Shown in pieces: positions 52,201 to 63,500 of a stretch of DNA of 64,000 bases. Within the stretch, counting starts at the first letter, position 1; every line of letters begins with the position of its first letter. The notes under the pieces were generated by a model, which did no database searches, was not told the DNA's origin, and saw only the letters and a program-made list of their open reading frames with translations. Source of the DNA: Chionis minor. Lineage: Eukaryota > Chordata > Aves > Charadriiformes > Chionididae. A program made the position numbers and the translations under genes. The stretch covers positions 1,308,458 to 1,372,457 of the forward strand of contig VZSF01001886.1 in assembly GCA_013398295.1 (NCBI GenBank), given 5' to 3'.

Positions 52201-53879
52201 CAGTGTGCGGAGCATCTTTTCTGGTTATGGAATTTATAGGTTTGAATACTGAAAATACGTACTGGAGTGTGCAAAGTGCTCATGTGGAAAGTTACATGTT
52301 GAAGGCCAGTCGCAAGCATAAATCCCCTTTTTGTGCTTGGAAGTGTTCATTCGCTGGTGTAAATGGATTCTCCCATATGCTCTATACTTTTAGAAATTAT
52401 TTGAATAAAACCCTTTGGAAAAGCAAACAGAATGAAATGAGCTACACAGAGTACAATACCGATACAAAAATACAGAGATATATTTCTTATCAGTCATTAT
52501 TGCTGTCTCGTTATCTAAATAAAGAGTGGAAAAATAGAGAGATTTCTATATAATGGGCATAGCCTAATGAAAAAAAAAAAATCATTAATATCTGCTTAAG
52601 ATTTTTGTATTAGGCTCCTCTCGTTCCTTTTTCTCAGTACTGTTGTATAGGTATGAAGTGGTACTTTCCTTGCACGGTCCTGATGAGGAAAGGGCTATGT
52701 CATAAGAAAGAAAACTTCTCTCCGCTGACCATATCAAAATACACATTTTTGTAAGTAGATTTCTTTTGAAATAGGGTCTTGGTAAGCCTGCCTTAGTTTT
52801 ACTTCCTGGTACTGGGAGGTCGATGACTGGCCTGCTAACGCCATCTTCTGGAGAATTACAGAACTGTCTTTATCCAGGAAAAGCCTCTCAAGAAGCTGTA
52901 ATAATTATTAGTGTCTTGAAATAATTTGCTAATTTAATCCCTGAAATAATCCTCTTTCCTATTTTATACTATTTAGAACTGACCCAAAACTACTGGATTA
53001 CTAATAACGTACCATATTTGGCTGTTACGAATAATCAGTAGTTTGTACAAAAAAGATCTCTGTAAGTGTGATCCCAACAATATTGATATATTTAGTGAAG
53101 TTATGTTTAAAGAAAAAACGCTTTTCTATACTGCTCTTTCACTAACGAGAGCCCCATTTTCTCAAAAAACCCCACTGGGCTTCCTCTCTTGGGACAGGTA
53201 GGGAGAGGAGCAGCTGCTCGTCGCGTGGCGTGATGTGGCACTGGACATGACCGAGCCACCGCTGCGCCCTGCGCGCCCGCACAAACACTTGAGAAAAGGC
53301 CCCAGTTTGGCCTACGGGTTTTTTTAAAGCACTAACCCAACACTCCATTACTAAGTGTTTAATTATCCGGACTGTGAAATACAGCACCTAAGGCATTAAT
53401 AGCAGGAAGTAATTATAGCTCACTCAGCACGTGGTATATCCTTCACTTTTAAAACCTCTTGTCACTTATTTGTCCTTGAAATGACTTCTTGTAATACCTT
53501 AATCAGGACAAATGGATCCTTCAGGAGGGACAAAATGACCCGAAACTGGCACAGAAAGATTTGATTAAAACTTATACCCCTTCTGTGGCAGCCTAAAGAT
53601 CCCGGAGGATCTGCCATTGCTCAGCAGAGCAGCGGAAACAGCAGACAGGGAAAACGCTTTCTGTCTGAGGCTGAAATGTTTGATTGCTCTCGTGCTGACA
53701 TCCCCCCTCCGTCGGACCAGCCTGCGAGCAGTCTCTCGTGTTTCCGTTACAACTCAGTGCCAGAAGTTTGGTTCCAGCGTGATTGATTTCCCCTTTCCTG
53801 ATTGTGTGTCATTTACTTTTAAGTAAGGTTTTTATAAATGAGGCAAAACAAAGGCAGAGATGAAGATTGCGCGGAGGTA
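43246..53879. other. Intergenic sequence, no gene seen
   Basis: This is mostly unique, AT-rich DNA. Open frames reach about 139 codons (49,900-50,319) but none is recognised. TCCCATTTCACAGCTGGAGA near 50,041 and AATCAGGATTTGACCCAAGG near 51,926 hint at further MIR-type remnants, too weak to list. Confidence 0.55.
50337..50348 (+). promoter_or_regulatory. CTCF-like core motif
   Basis: CCAGCAGGTGGC fits the CTCF core CCASYAGRKGGC at all 12 positions. Chance expectation for a perfect core on both strands of 64 kb is about 0.1. One-mismatch relatives occur at 20817-20828 (plus), 49270-49281 (minus) and 52840-52851 (minus). Binding cannot be known from sequence alone. Confidence 0.4.
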
Positions 53880-54483
53880 AACGTGTGTGCTGCTGGGACT
53901 CCCGCTGCCTGGGGCGCAGCAGGGGCCGGCAGTAGCGGGGATCCGCAGGCAGCGCCATGAGGCCTCTCGCCGAGTTCGGGTAACTGAGACGCTCTCGCCC
54001 GTCGCCGGCGCTTACGGAACCGCAGGCCGTGAAGGCCCCTCGTGTACAGCAGACCCTGAACAAACAGAGGTTTCACGCATTCCCTCTGCCATGAGGTGTG
54101 GGGAAAGTGTAAGCTGAGGCCATGGGTAAAACACTCCTGTGCTGGCACAGCCAGCGCTCCGCTGGCACCGGCCTGGCCCTGTCCCCTCAGCGGTGGCTGT
54201 TCACGTGCGGCTCTGGGGGCCGGGCACCAGCCGTCGGCCTGGCCTGGGCGCGGAGGCGCCAGGCAGGAGCAGAGGGGCCTTGAAGAAACATGGCTAAAGG
54301 TCCTGTCCCTCGCCCGGGTCTGCGGCGCGGCGCTGGAGGAGAAGGGGTGGGTGTCGGGCAGGGACCTCGCACCGACCTTCCCGTGACCACGGAAAGGCCC
54401 CTCGGTGGCCCGGAGCCCGGCGGCGGGCTGTCGCCCTCGTGGAGATGGGGGAACAGCACGTTGGAGGCCCAGGGCCTGACTGG
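53880..54483. promoter_or_regulatory. CpG-dense block (CpG-island-like)
   Basis: CpG dinucleotides are frequent over about 600 bp. I count 17 between about 53,925 and 54,043. They are scarce in the surrounding AT-rich sequence. No TATA box, start site or convincing first exon could be defined, and open frames here match nothing I recognise. It could be an orphan CpG island, a promoter of a non-coding RNA, or only GC-rich sequence beside a minisatellite. Confidence 0.5.
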
Positions 54484-54915
54484 GGTATCACCGTCACGCG
54501 CAGTGTGTTGTGCGGTATCATCATCGTCACGCACAGTGTGTTGTGTGGTACCATCGTCACGCGCAGTGTGTTGTGCGGTATCATCATCGTCACGCACAGT
54601 GTGTTGTGTGGTATCATCGTCACGCGCAGTGTGTTGTGCGGTATCATCACTGTAACGCGCAGTGTGTTGTGTGGTATCATCGTCACGCGCAGTGTGTTGT
54701 GTGGTATCATCGTCACGCGCAGTGTGTTGTGTGGTGCCATCGTCACGCGCAGTGTGTTGTGTGGTATCACTGTAATGCACAGTGTGTTGTGTGGTACCAT
54801 TGTAACACGCAGTGTGCTGTGTGGTACCATCGTCACGCGCAGTGTGTTGTGTGGTATCATCACCGTAACACGCAGTGTGTTGTGTGGTATCACTGTAACG
54901 CGCAGTGTGTTGTGT
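54484..54915 (+). repeat. 30/33-bp minisatellite, 14 units
   Basis: Fourteen units follow GGTATCATCGTCACGCGCAG then TGTGTTGTGT. Ten are 30 bp and four are 33 bp through an extra ATC-type triplet (units starting 54514, 54577, 54640 and 54853). All lengths are multiples of three, so several frames on both strands stay open, up to 247 codons on the minus strand. It sits directly against a CpG-dense block. Confidence 0.95.
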
Positions 54916-57019
54916 GGCGCAGGTGAACACGCTGCTTCCAGGCCCCTCCTTGTCTGTCCCTGCTGCGGACCTCAGGCTCCCGTGGATCAGAGCCTTTTCC
55001 GGACTAGCTTCCCGCAGTGCTGTCTTTAAATGTGCGCTCCATGCAAACGTGTGGTGTAGGTGAGAAATGCTGATTTGTGCCTCATTTTCACTGCTTAGAA
55101 ATCGTCGTGTCTCACGAAAGCCTCTAAATAAACCTTTTTGATTGTAGTAGGTTAGTAGTGGAGGTTTAGCGAGTAGTTACCTCATCAGCCTGCGCCTCAC
55201 TTCTGCCAAATATATGCATATATGATACTTCAATGATTGTTGTGCAAAAAGAGGATTCTGAAAATCTAAATCCATTCTGTAAGTCTCTTTTTTACTATAG
55301 GAGCTGATTTGTGGATTGTGTGCATCAGTCTCTTGCCTGTAAAATTAAGGTTTTAATTATTTGTTACTTCCAGACTGTATATACCATGGCTTGGTACTGC
55401 TCTGGTATGACCATAGCAGAGTGCACGTTGCTCGGGTCTGGTCAAAAGGAATGGCATAAAAAGCTGCTGTGAGGATCAGGGTGACTGGTGACAGAGAAGA
55501 CCTTCCCAGAGCACAGTGCCCAAGTGCCATTCCTTAGTGCTGCAGGCTCCCTCTGTCCCCGCGGTCAACCAAGCGGCACTGTCAGCCTTAACTTCTGCTC
55601 GTTAGGAGTAACACTACACATTTATCTCACCCTGTATTAGCTTAGTGTGTGTAAGTCTTCTAAATCCTTGAAGACAATGAAACAGTGACTGTGACTACCT
55701 GTGTGGGCCCACTGTACACGTGTGAACCTTCGCAGTTGCTATACAATTGCTTTTCATCAAAACAGTCCTTTTTTTTTTTACATGCAAGAAGAGAGACATT
55801 TTTTTCTGGCGGTAGCAACCGTGGGTCTGAGCACATCTAATGGTTTGGTGTTTGTAAGCACAGTGTGCTATAGACCCAACACAAGTTCACGTGAAAAATA
55901 AATGCACAGAACACTTTCATTATCATGTTTAATCTTGCGTAATTTTCAGAAAAAATAGCAAAACACAGTGCAATTCTAATCTTACCAATATGGTTCTAGT
56001 TTGCAATAAAAAAGTCATGTTGGTTATTAGCAGTGCTGTTAGGTCACTGGCCTGACTTGAAGTCTTCCTTCTGGAATTACAAATTAAAGACAGTTTATCA
56101 GAGTAGTGGTTTATTGTGTAAACAGATCCTGCTGCCTACATTTAGGAAAACTTAGCTGCCTGCCACTCAGCCAAATTCTTTTATCACACTTGACTGAAGT
56201 TTCCGACCTTGAATTATTAGTTAATAACATCTGAGCAAAACCGTAATTTGTTGTTTAAGTAAACTTTGAAACAGAAGAACAGTGCCTTAGCTACCAGACT
56301 TCGTGCTTGCCTTAGGCAAAGAATTTTTCTTTTAGCACAGAATTGTAATAGAACCGAAATAAAACCTGGGATAATTCCATCTCTTATCTGCCTGTATAAC
56401 TTACCTAATAGCAGAATACTGTCTTCTGAGCTTCCTCATTCATGTATTGTAACACCAATAGCCATCATGCCATAACTGAGCTCAGGTCAATTGCACACAT
56501 TCAAACATGGATAAACCACAAGAGTAACGCTTTCGGGGTTTCCATATGGGGGAATTTGATACCATCCTTTCTTTGTCATATCATCTGTTTTATCAAAGGC
56601 GCTTGAGAAAACCCATGAATTTCTTCATCATGGTCTCTTGTAGCTAATTTAGAGAAGGTTTTTATTTGAATGAAAAGAATAAGCATAACTTGTCCTCTGT
56701 CAACAATTTCTTAGCATTTACAGTATTGTTTATAATAGTGTAATAATACTTAGAGCCGGCAGATGCCAGCATAAGCAAACAGGCACTAAGCAAGTGCCTG
56801 GTGTGTGCTAAAGGGCAAGTACGGCGCAGACCTCTCAGGTCATCATGGGGTTGGTTATCACACAGAGTAGAAGTGCGCTTTCTCTTACATCTGTCAATGG
56901 CATATAGGAATAAAAGATCTGATCAAGTCAGGCCCGCATGGCACTGTACTAAAGTCAACCTTGGATTTAAAGAGATGGCTTACTGGAGAAAGGACTGTAG
57001 TGCTGGCCCAGCTGGTAAT
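54916..57019. other. Intergenic sequence downstream of CDH26
   Basis: AT-rich sequence lies between the 30/33-bp minisatellite and the CDH26 3' end. A second minus-strand AATAAA at 56661-56666 could extend the CDH26 3' UTR. No separate gene is seen. Confidence 0.55.
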
Positions 57020-57392
57020 TGCCTTCGCTGTTCAAAACCGGTTTATTTCCATATGGAACTTTGACTGGAATTTCTAGCCTAGTAGGTCTCTGTTTTTCCT
57101 TTGCATACTATACTGAGGATCCTTAATACCAGATCTTGTATTTGTGTAAGTCTCCACAGAATATGCCAAAATCACTCCGTCGTCTCTTCAGAGCGGAGTG
57201 GACCTTCCAGACACGTCACGTTCTTGGCTGCGGCCACGCAAACAGTGTAGGCAGGAAGAGCAAAAGGCCAGGTACCCGTGGTGCAAACATTCCGCGACGC
57301 CTTCTAGCGCAGATGGTTCGTTCTTTCCAAATTTTTCAGTACTTCTGCCCAAAGCCTTTGCAACACCCTAAAGTAGGCACAGCCTTCTGAAA
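57020..57392 (-). other. CDH26: Probable 3' UTR of CDH26
   Basis: This is transcribed sequence inferred from the TAA stop at 57393-57395 down to just past the first AATAAA on the minus strand. The exact cleavage point is a guess. No other gene is visible in it. Confidence 0.45.
57042..57047 (-). terminator. Candidate poly(A) signal AATAAA for CDH26
   Basis: TTTATT on the plus strand reads AATAAA on the minus strand, about 350 bp after the CDH26 stop. It is the first perfect hexamer met downstream. A second one at 56661-56666 could serve a longer 3' UTR. Confidence 0.45.
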
Positions 57393-57599
57393 TTAATTGA
57401 GTGATTGAAATCGCTTCTCACAGATTTCTTCCAGAGCAGAGAACTTCGGCCCAAGAGTGTTCAAAAAATCAACAGGCAGGTCCTCGCTGCCAATGGAGAC
57501 AGAGCAGGAGTTACTTCGCTCCAGTTCTCCTTCTTCAGCGTATCTGTGAGGTTCATAGATGGCCCTATAATCTTCCCATGTCTTTTCAAGATACAGTTT
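57393..57599 (-). CDS. CDH26: CDH26 terminal coding exon (catenin-binding tail)
   Basis: The coding part is 207 nt (68 codons and TAA at 57393-57395), after acceptor TTCCCTTCTTTAG. It encodes WEDYRAIYEPHRYAEEGE, a serine-rich SNSCSVSIGSED stretch, then DFLNTLGPKFSALEEI and a short extension ending QSLN. The Ser/acidic patch followed by (Y/F)LNxxGPxFxxLxxx is the beta-catenin-binding core of classical cadherins. Confidence 0.88.
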   Translation of the reverse strand, partial: KLYLEKTWEDYRAIYEPHRYAEEGELERSNSCSVSIGSEDLPVDFLNTLGPKFSALEEICEKRFQSLN

Positions 57600-60500
57600 C
57601 TAAAGAAGGGAAGAAACAATGCAAATCATCATGGAGGCTCTATTGCCCTTTCAGAAATCAAAGTAATTCACGGTATGCAAATTAGGCAGGTAAGCCAGGA
57701 GGTCATGGTGAAGCGTATGAGTCTTTCTCTCACAAGGAGCAGTTTTACTTAAACTCTCAGCTGCATAAGCACCAGTGCCTGAACCTCCCCTAGAGCCCAG
57801 ATGAGGCAGAGAGGAGCATTCCAGCTGTCCTGGACCAGCCAGGTAGCGAGTGAAGGTGACTGCGTGGAGCCGTGCAGTCTGGAGGCATTGCGGACAAGCC
57901 CGGGAACACGCTGTGGCCAGACAGGACATGCCAAGAGGATTTCCCTGCTGGCACGGAAGGGAAGGAGCAGGCAACCAAACGTTCCCCCTGCACGGTAAGA
58001 GAAAGCATTTCAGCCCCACTTCCCATCTTGAAGCATTTGCTACAGGTAACAGATGCCTGCCTTGCAGTAACTGCTGGGTGACCAGCCAGAGGCTGCAAGA
58101 AGTCTAGGAGACAAGACATTTTCAGCAAGGAAGAGTCTTCAATGTTTCCCCATCAAATACGTCCCTTGCTTTTGATGGTAATGCTTAGATGTGGGCTGAG
58201 AGAGCAGCTGAAGCCATAGCAGCTTTCCAGTTTTGCAAGCCGTTCTTCCTATTCTTACAAGCCAACTTGACAGAGGAGGGGTTCAACATTCATTTCTTAC
58301 CTGACCCAGTATTCTCTCCACTGTCTGTATGACGCAATCAAAGCGTCTTACTTGGGTTGCCTCACGTTGCCTGTAAGCGGAGTACAGGCCATCCTGGAAG
58401 ACAGACAGACGTATCTCAGGTTTGACCAGCATAAAGTCACCTACTAGCATTTCTTTCGGCTACAAATAAATCCAACTATCTTTCTCTCTGTTGCACCCAT
58501 TCCTTTTGTGCTGGCTTCTCCACTTACATCGCAGCATTTTCTGTTCAGGGACTGTTTCTTCTTATGAGCACGTATTCCATGTATACATGGAGTCAACAAC
58601 TGTAGGCATTCTTCATAATCTCCAGTAATTAAATATGTTTCTTCCTCTAAATTTATTGGATTCCTTTTCATCAACAGCACCATACATGACCTCAGAACTT
58701 TATGTCTACTCACATAGGTAACCCTAGCTCCTAACTATGGTCTTAAGGATTGTGGAACTGGGTTCTCACATACATAAAAAAGAGTATTTTACATTTTCTT
58801 TGCTTGCTGTAAGAGATTGTTCTTAGATTCTCCTGGTGATCACTGTGTACTTATGAACAGAACACGTGGCAGTCACCTACTGATGTAGACCAGACCTTCC
58901 TTCAGGCATTCTTTACAATAAAAATAGACATCTATTAGAGAATATAGTATAAAAATCCACAGAACAAACTCAAAAGCCTTCAAACCCCCAGAATTACATC
59001 TTACAGTCATAAAAATACTTTAAAATCCTGTCCATGTTGACCAGTGGGCTTTTGATAGATACCTGAAGAATGACCGTTCCCTTTCACTTATACCAAGAAC
59101 TGAATAAAATACTGTGCATATCAATTCAGGTACTGTAATAAGAATTTTGGAAGAAATTACACTTCCAAATATTTAGAACAATAACTAATGAAAAGAAGTG
59201 TCAATCTCAAACTGAAAGCTGTTAGAAAATAGTAAGTTATCAACAGTATTTTAGATAGTAGTGCAGTCTCCAACAAGTGAAGCTTATTTTCTATTTGAAA
59301 TATATTGCATTATTCTTCCCACTATTATGAATACCAAACCTCCTTCTTGGGATTACCAATTTCTGTAGTATAAAAAAGGGTATTTACATAAGGAAAAAGG
59401 AAGTTACCTCAGCAATCACTTCTGCTCCAACCTCCACAGACACAGTTGGTAGAGCAGCATGATCTGTAACATGCAGCGTAGCCTGCGTACGGGGAGAGGG
59501 GGGGAGAGGGGGGTGTCAGTAAGAAACTGAACTAGGCTGTGAAGGATCACACTGTTTTGCAGTTTATTCCCCTTTTCACTGTCATTTCCTTCCTTGTTGG
59601 CAAGGCTGGTATGTGCAGCGTGACAAGAGGTGATGTGCCTGCTCTTCACTCGCATTCATCAGAAGGACGAGGCACCTGGGAAGGTCCTGCTGATACTGGA
59701 AGATGGTAGGAGTGGCAATAGTCTGTCACCGGAGTGGCATTAGCCAGTCCATGCAGAACACCACTCCCCAGATATGCTTAGTGGCAAGAAAGCTTTATTT
59801 TGCTCATTTCTGAAACCAGAGGAAACATAATGAAAGAGAAGACTAGTACCAGATTCAGGCACACAGCGCTGGTGGGGTGATGTGAATCCATGCTTTTGCA
59901 CTTACTTGAGACAAATACATTCTGCTCTCTTCATTAAAGTTGATTAAAGTCTGTTCACCCTCTCCAGGTGGGACAATGGCTTTGCTTTTAGATCCTGGCA
60001 CGTAAAACTGGCAAAGTACAATATTGGAAACTGTTGAAAGAAGAAAGGGGGTGGTGAAGTGGGCACTGTGACTAGATCCGTCTGGCTGAATGCCGTGCCC
60101 AGCCCAGCTCCAAACAAGCTAGCCCAGAAACCCCCAGCAACGTAGCTGGGCAGATGCAACACTTGGCCTGGAGCGGTTAGCCTGCTTTGGAAAGGCAAGC
60201 TGTTATCTCCACAGAGCACTCCCCTCAACATCTATTAATCTATTCGTTTTTGTTTCGGATAAAGAATCAGTAGTTCCCCTCTTCAGCAGTAACCAACACG
60301 AGCTGTTACAGAGGAAGCAGCTCTACAACAAGCAGTTACTGAGTAGTGTAACCCTATGGGGGAAATTCATTACTTCCACTTAGCCAGTGTATGGTTAATA
60401 TCAAAAAAGTCAAGTATTCTATTTTGTTCAATGCAAATAAGAATATTTACTTTGTTGTACTAGAGTTCAGCTTAACAACACACTTACATTTACCACTCAT

Positions 60501-63500
60501 CTTCTAGCCACAATATAATCATGATTTTCACAAGTAACAAGCTGAAAAACTCCACTTGTTAACGTTGCATTTGTTTTTTTAGTTTAGATATTTTTTTCCA
60601 TAGGTTCTATACCTGTATTTATTGGTCTTCATACAATAGCATTCCATGCATTTGGTTATCTTCCCTTTTTCACTTCTGTATAAAACACAGTCGTCACCCT
60701 TTCGCAGCCCAACCACGAGTGCGGGTGAGTGTCACTCATCTTTCCAGTGTCTTTGGCCCTGTGTTGTCAGCCTTGGATACCACCTGCCTCTGCACTACAC
60801 GTTGTGTCGTAGTGCCTGGTGATTTGAAAGCTTTCTCAGCTAGCAAAAAAGATCTTTTTGGTTGCTAGATGGAAATGGCAATGTCTTGTGTTGGAAAACT
60901 AAGGTCTTCCTAAAATTTGAAGAGGTTTGAAGAGACCACGTCCCTGGGTCATGGCCCAGGACGCCATGAGGACTGCAAGTATCAATTGCTTGCAGCTTGG
61001 CTGCGCTCTAACGTGTTGGGGCAGATGGTCTTTCCTGCTGAGGCTGGTAGGTCTGAGCACAATTCACGAGCCACAGCGGCAAGGAGATACAATGGGCACA
61101 TCATGTGGGTGTGTGGCAGGATACCTTCTACATACTCTCACAGCTTCGCCGCATCTCCTTTTTGAACAGATGACTTGCCCGCCTAAGTGAGGAGGTTACT
61201 TACCCAGTAGTAACAAGAAAGCCATCAGTATTATTGCAATGGCACCAACTCCAAGTCTCACTGCTGCTTGTGGAAGTGGTGAATCTGTACATGTATGTCC
61301 GCCTGGGCAAAAGCAGAGCTTAACATGTTGATCCTGCCGTGTAGAAAATCCTTGCCTGTCCTGAATGATGATGGGTACCAAGTAGCTACCCTGTGGGAGG
61401 CTTCGTAGCATTAGAAGTTCAGCTGACTCCCCTAAAAAAAGACAAATTATTTCAAAACTCACAGTGAAAAGTCTGACGTTCTACAGCCCTTCTGTTGGTA
61501 ATCACAGGGAAATTCATTTGCACCCCGATTTCAAATACTTTTCCCAGCCTTAACGCACCGCAGTAAATAGGACAAAATGACATCCCACTTTATCACCTTC
61601 CTCAGCCTTCTGGGCAAACAGATCTGTCCCAGTCTTGCTGCACTCTGACATAGCTGCACTGAGAACTCCTAGAATTCATTAGGAAGCTAATAAAATGCAG
61701 AAGTGGTTCCTCAGCCGTCTTATTCCCCTTTCTGCAATTCGAGCACATCGCTTCTGCTCCTGTTCTCAGCAGAGATGAAGAATAATGTAACTTTTTTCAA
61801 ATTGCAGTAACTTTATATTTTGAAAGCTGTTCTTCCATGTCCTTTCAGTCTCATTGAGACTAATCAGTAACAAACCATCAAGGTAACAGACGGTGAAATA
61901 GCTAGAGGGCACATAAGTGACAATGAACTTCTCGTGAAGGACACAAAAGGAAGAGCTCACCAAAGTTCCTTCCTAATTTCCAGTTATGCTTCACATCTTC
62001 AGAGTCCTCGGCCAGCTCGAATGTAAATGGCCCAGAATGTGACTGGACTGTAGCAGCCTTAGCGTTTATAACGAGAGGTGTCCCTTCTTTTTTGTCACAC
62101 ACCTCTAAAGAAGGAGCCGCTAATGTTGGCATGTGATCACTAATGTCAGACAAGTAAAGCAGGATGGTGCCAGTGGCAGTCTGTGGTGGAATACCTAGAC
62201 AGGAGTAAAAGAAACAGAAAAACACTCATAACTGGGTATGGGTAAAAGCCAGTCCCTTGGCAGGATCTCGGTCTCGTTTATCCTACTAGTGACACATTAC
62301 ACAAGTTTTAAACATTAGGGCGTTTGTTCTGCATTACCGTTCTCCACTGAGATCCTTAGTCGTGCTATCATTTTATATTTAACGTGCACCTCATCTCAAA
62401 CAGTGCAAATACTGCTTGAATAGTTTCTGACAGGCTACTTACCATGATCAGTAGCATGAACGACGATGGTGTACAGGCTGTTGTTCACATAAGGAGATTC
62501 TTGATCAAACGCTTTTGCCACAGTAAGAACTCCAGAATTCTCATCCACACTCAGCCAACCATCTGGGTCATGGGCTAGTTCATATCTTAAAAAGAAAGGA
62601 AAAAGTTACAAGTGCCATATTTTCTTAAATTAATTTTGAAGAATAGAAAATTTCTACTGCATCTTTTTTTGTCCTTTTGAGCTCTGCAGGTATTTTTACT
62701 TGTTAGTGCTGCTTACTTTTGTTAACTCCATGACAAGCTGTGTGTTTCAACACAGCCAACAAACAGTTCTGCGTAGCAGTCGCCATACCTTGTACAGGCC
62801 CATCAAAACTGTTGCTGGGGGCTAAGAAAGCATCTAATTCCACATGAGATTCCCCAGCCAAGCATCTAATTCCACATCAGATTACAGCCAAGCATACCTT
62901 AGTCCTTTCTATGGCATTAAAATTTTGTCATCAAAAGTAAAATATATAAATAATGCAACCTGGTTTTAGACAAAACTATTTTGAAGACAACAGAAACATT
63001 GAGCAACCAAGGACTGACTGCACCTTTAGATCCTGTCTTACAGAACCAGCCAGCTGGATCTGCAGCATCATCAACAGTAAATCTGCACCTCTAATGTATA
63101 TATGTTCACGTAGCTGTAATGTCACATGTGTATGTATATTCATATATGTACATATACCAAATTAAACTTGAAAGCCCCTTTATATTCCTAAGCTATTTCT
63201 TATTCTGAGAGTTAGAAGCATTTCCACTTACTTTATCTTGTTTGGCACATCATTTCGATATGTGGCAGGATACCTTCTAAATACTCTCCCAGGCTTCATT
63301 GAATCTTCTTTTTGGACAATAAGTACAGGAGGGTGAAACCTAGGAGCATCTTGTGACTGTAAGACTTTGATGTTCACAGTTGTATTCGTGGATTCTAGGC
63401 TTGAGATCATCACATTGCCGTTTTTACACAAGAAAAAAGGTTCTTCATTTGCTACAGAAATGACAAGTCTCATTTCAGAGTCATCTTCATAGTTGAGAGG

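Noticed and set aside
54187..54930. Open frames of 196-247 codons (TTQHTARDD- or TRSVLCGI-type repeats)
   Set aside because: They are translations of the 30/33-bp minisatellite. Several frames on both strands are open together.
14132..57682. Perfect POU octamers at 14132, 17746, 30636 and 57675
   Set aside because: About two are expected by chance on both strands of 64 kb. Four spread out sites are not a cluster.
60917..61190. Short plus-strand open frames over the duplicated CDH26 fragment
   Set aside because: The similarity to CDH26 is in the minus-strand frame and is broken. The plus frame has no meaning.
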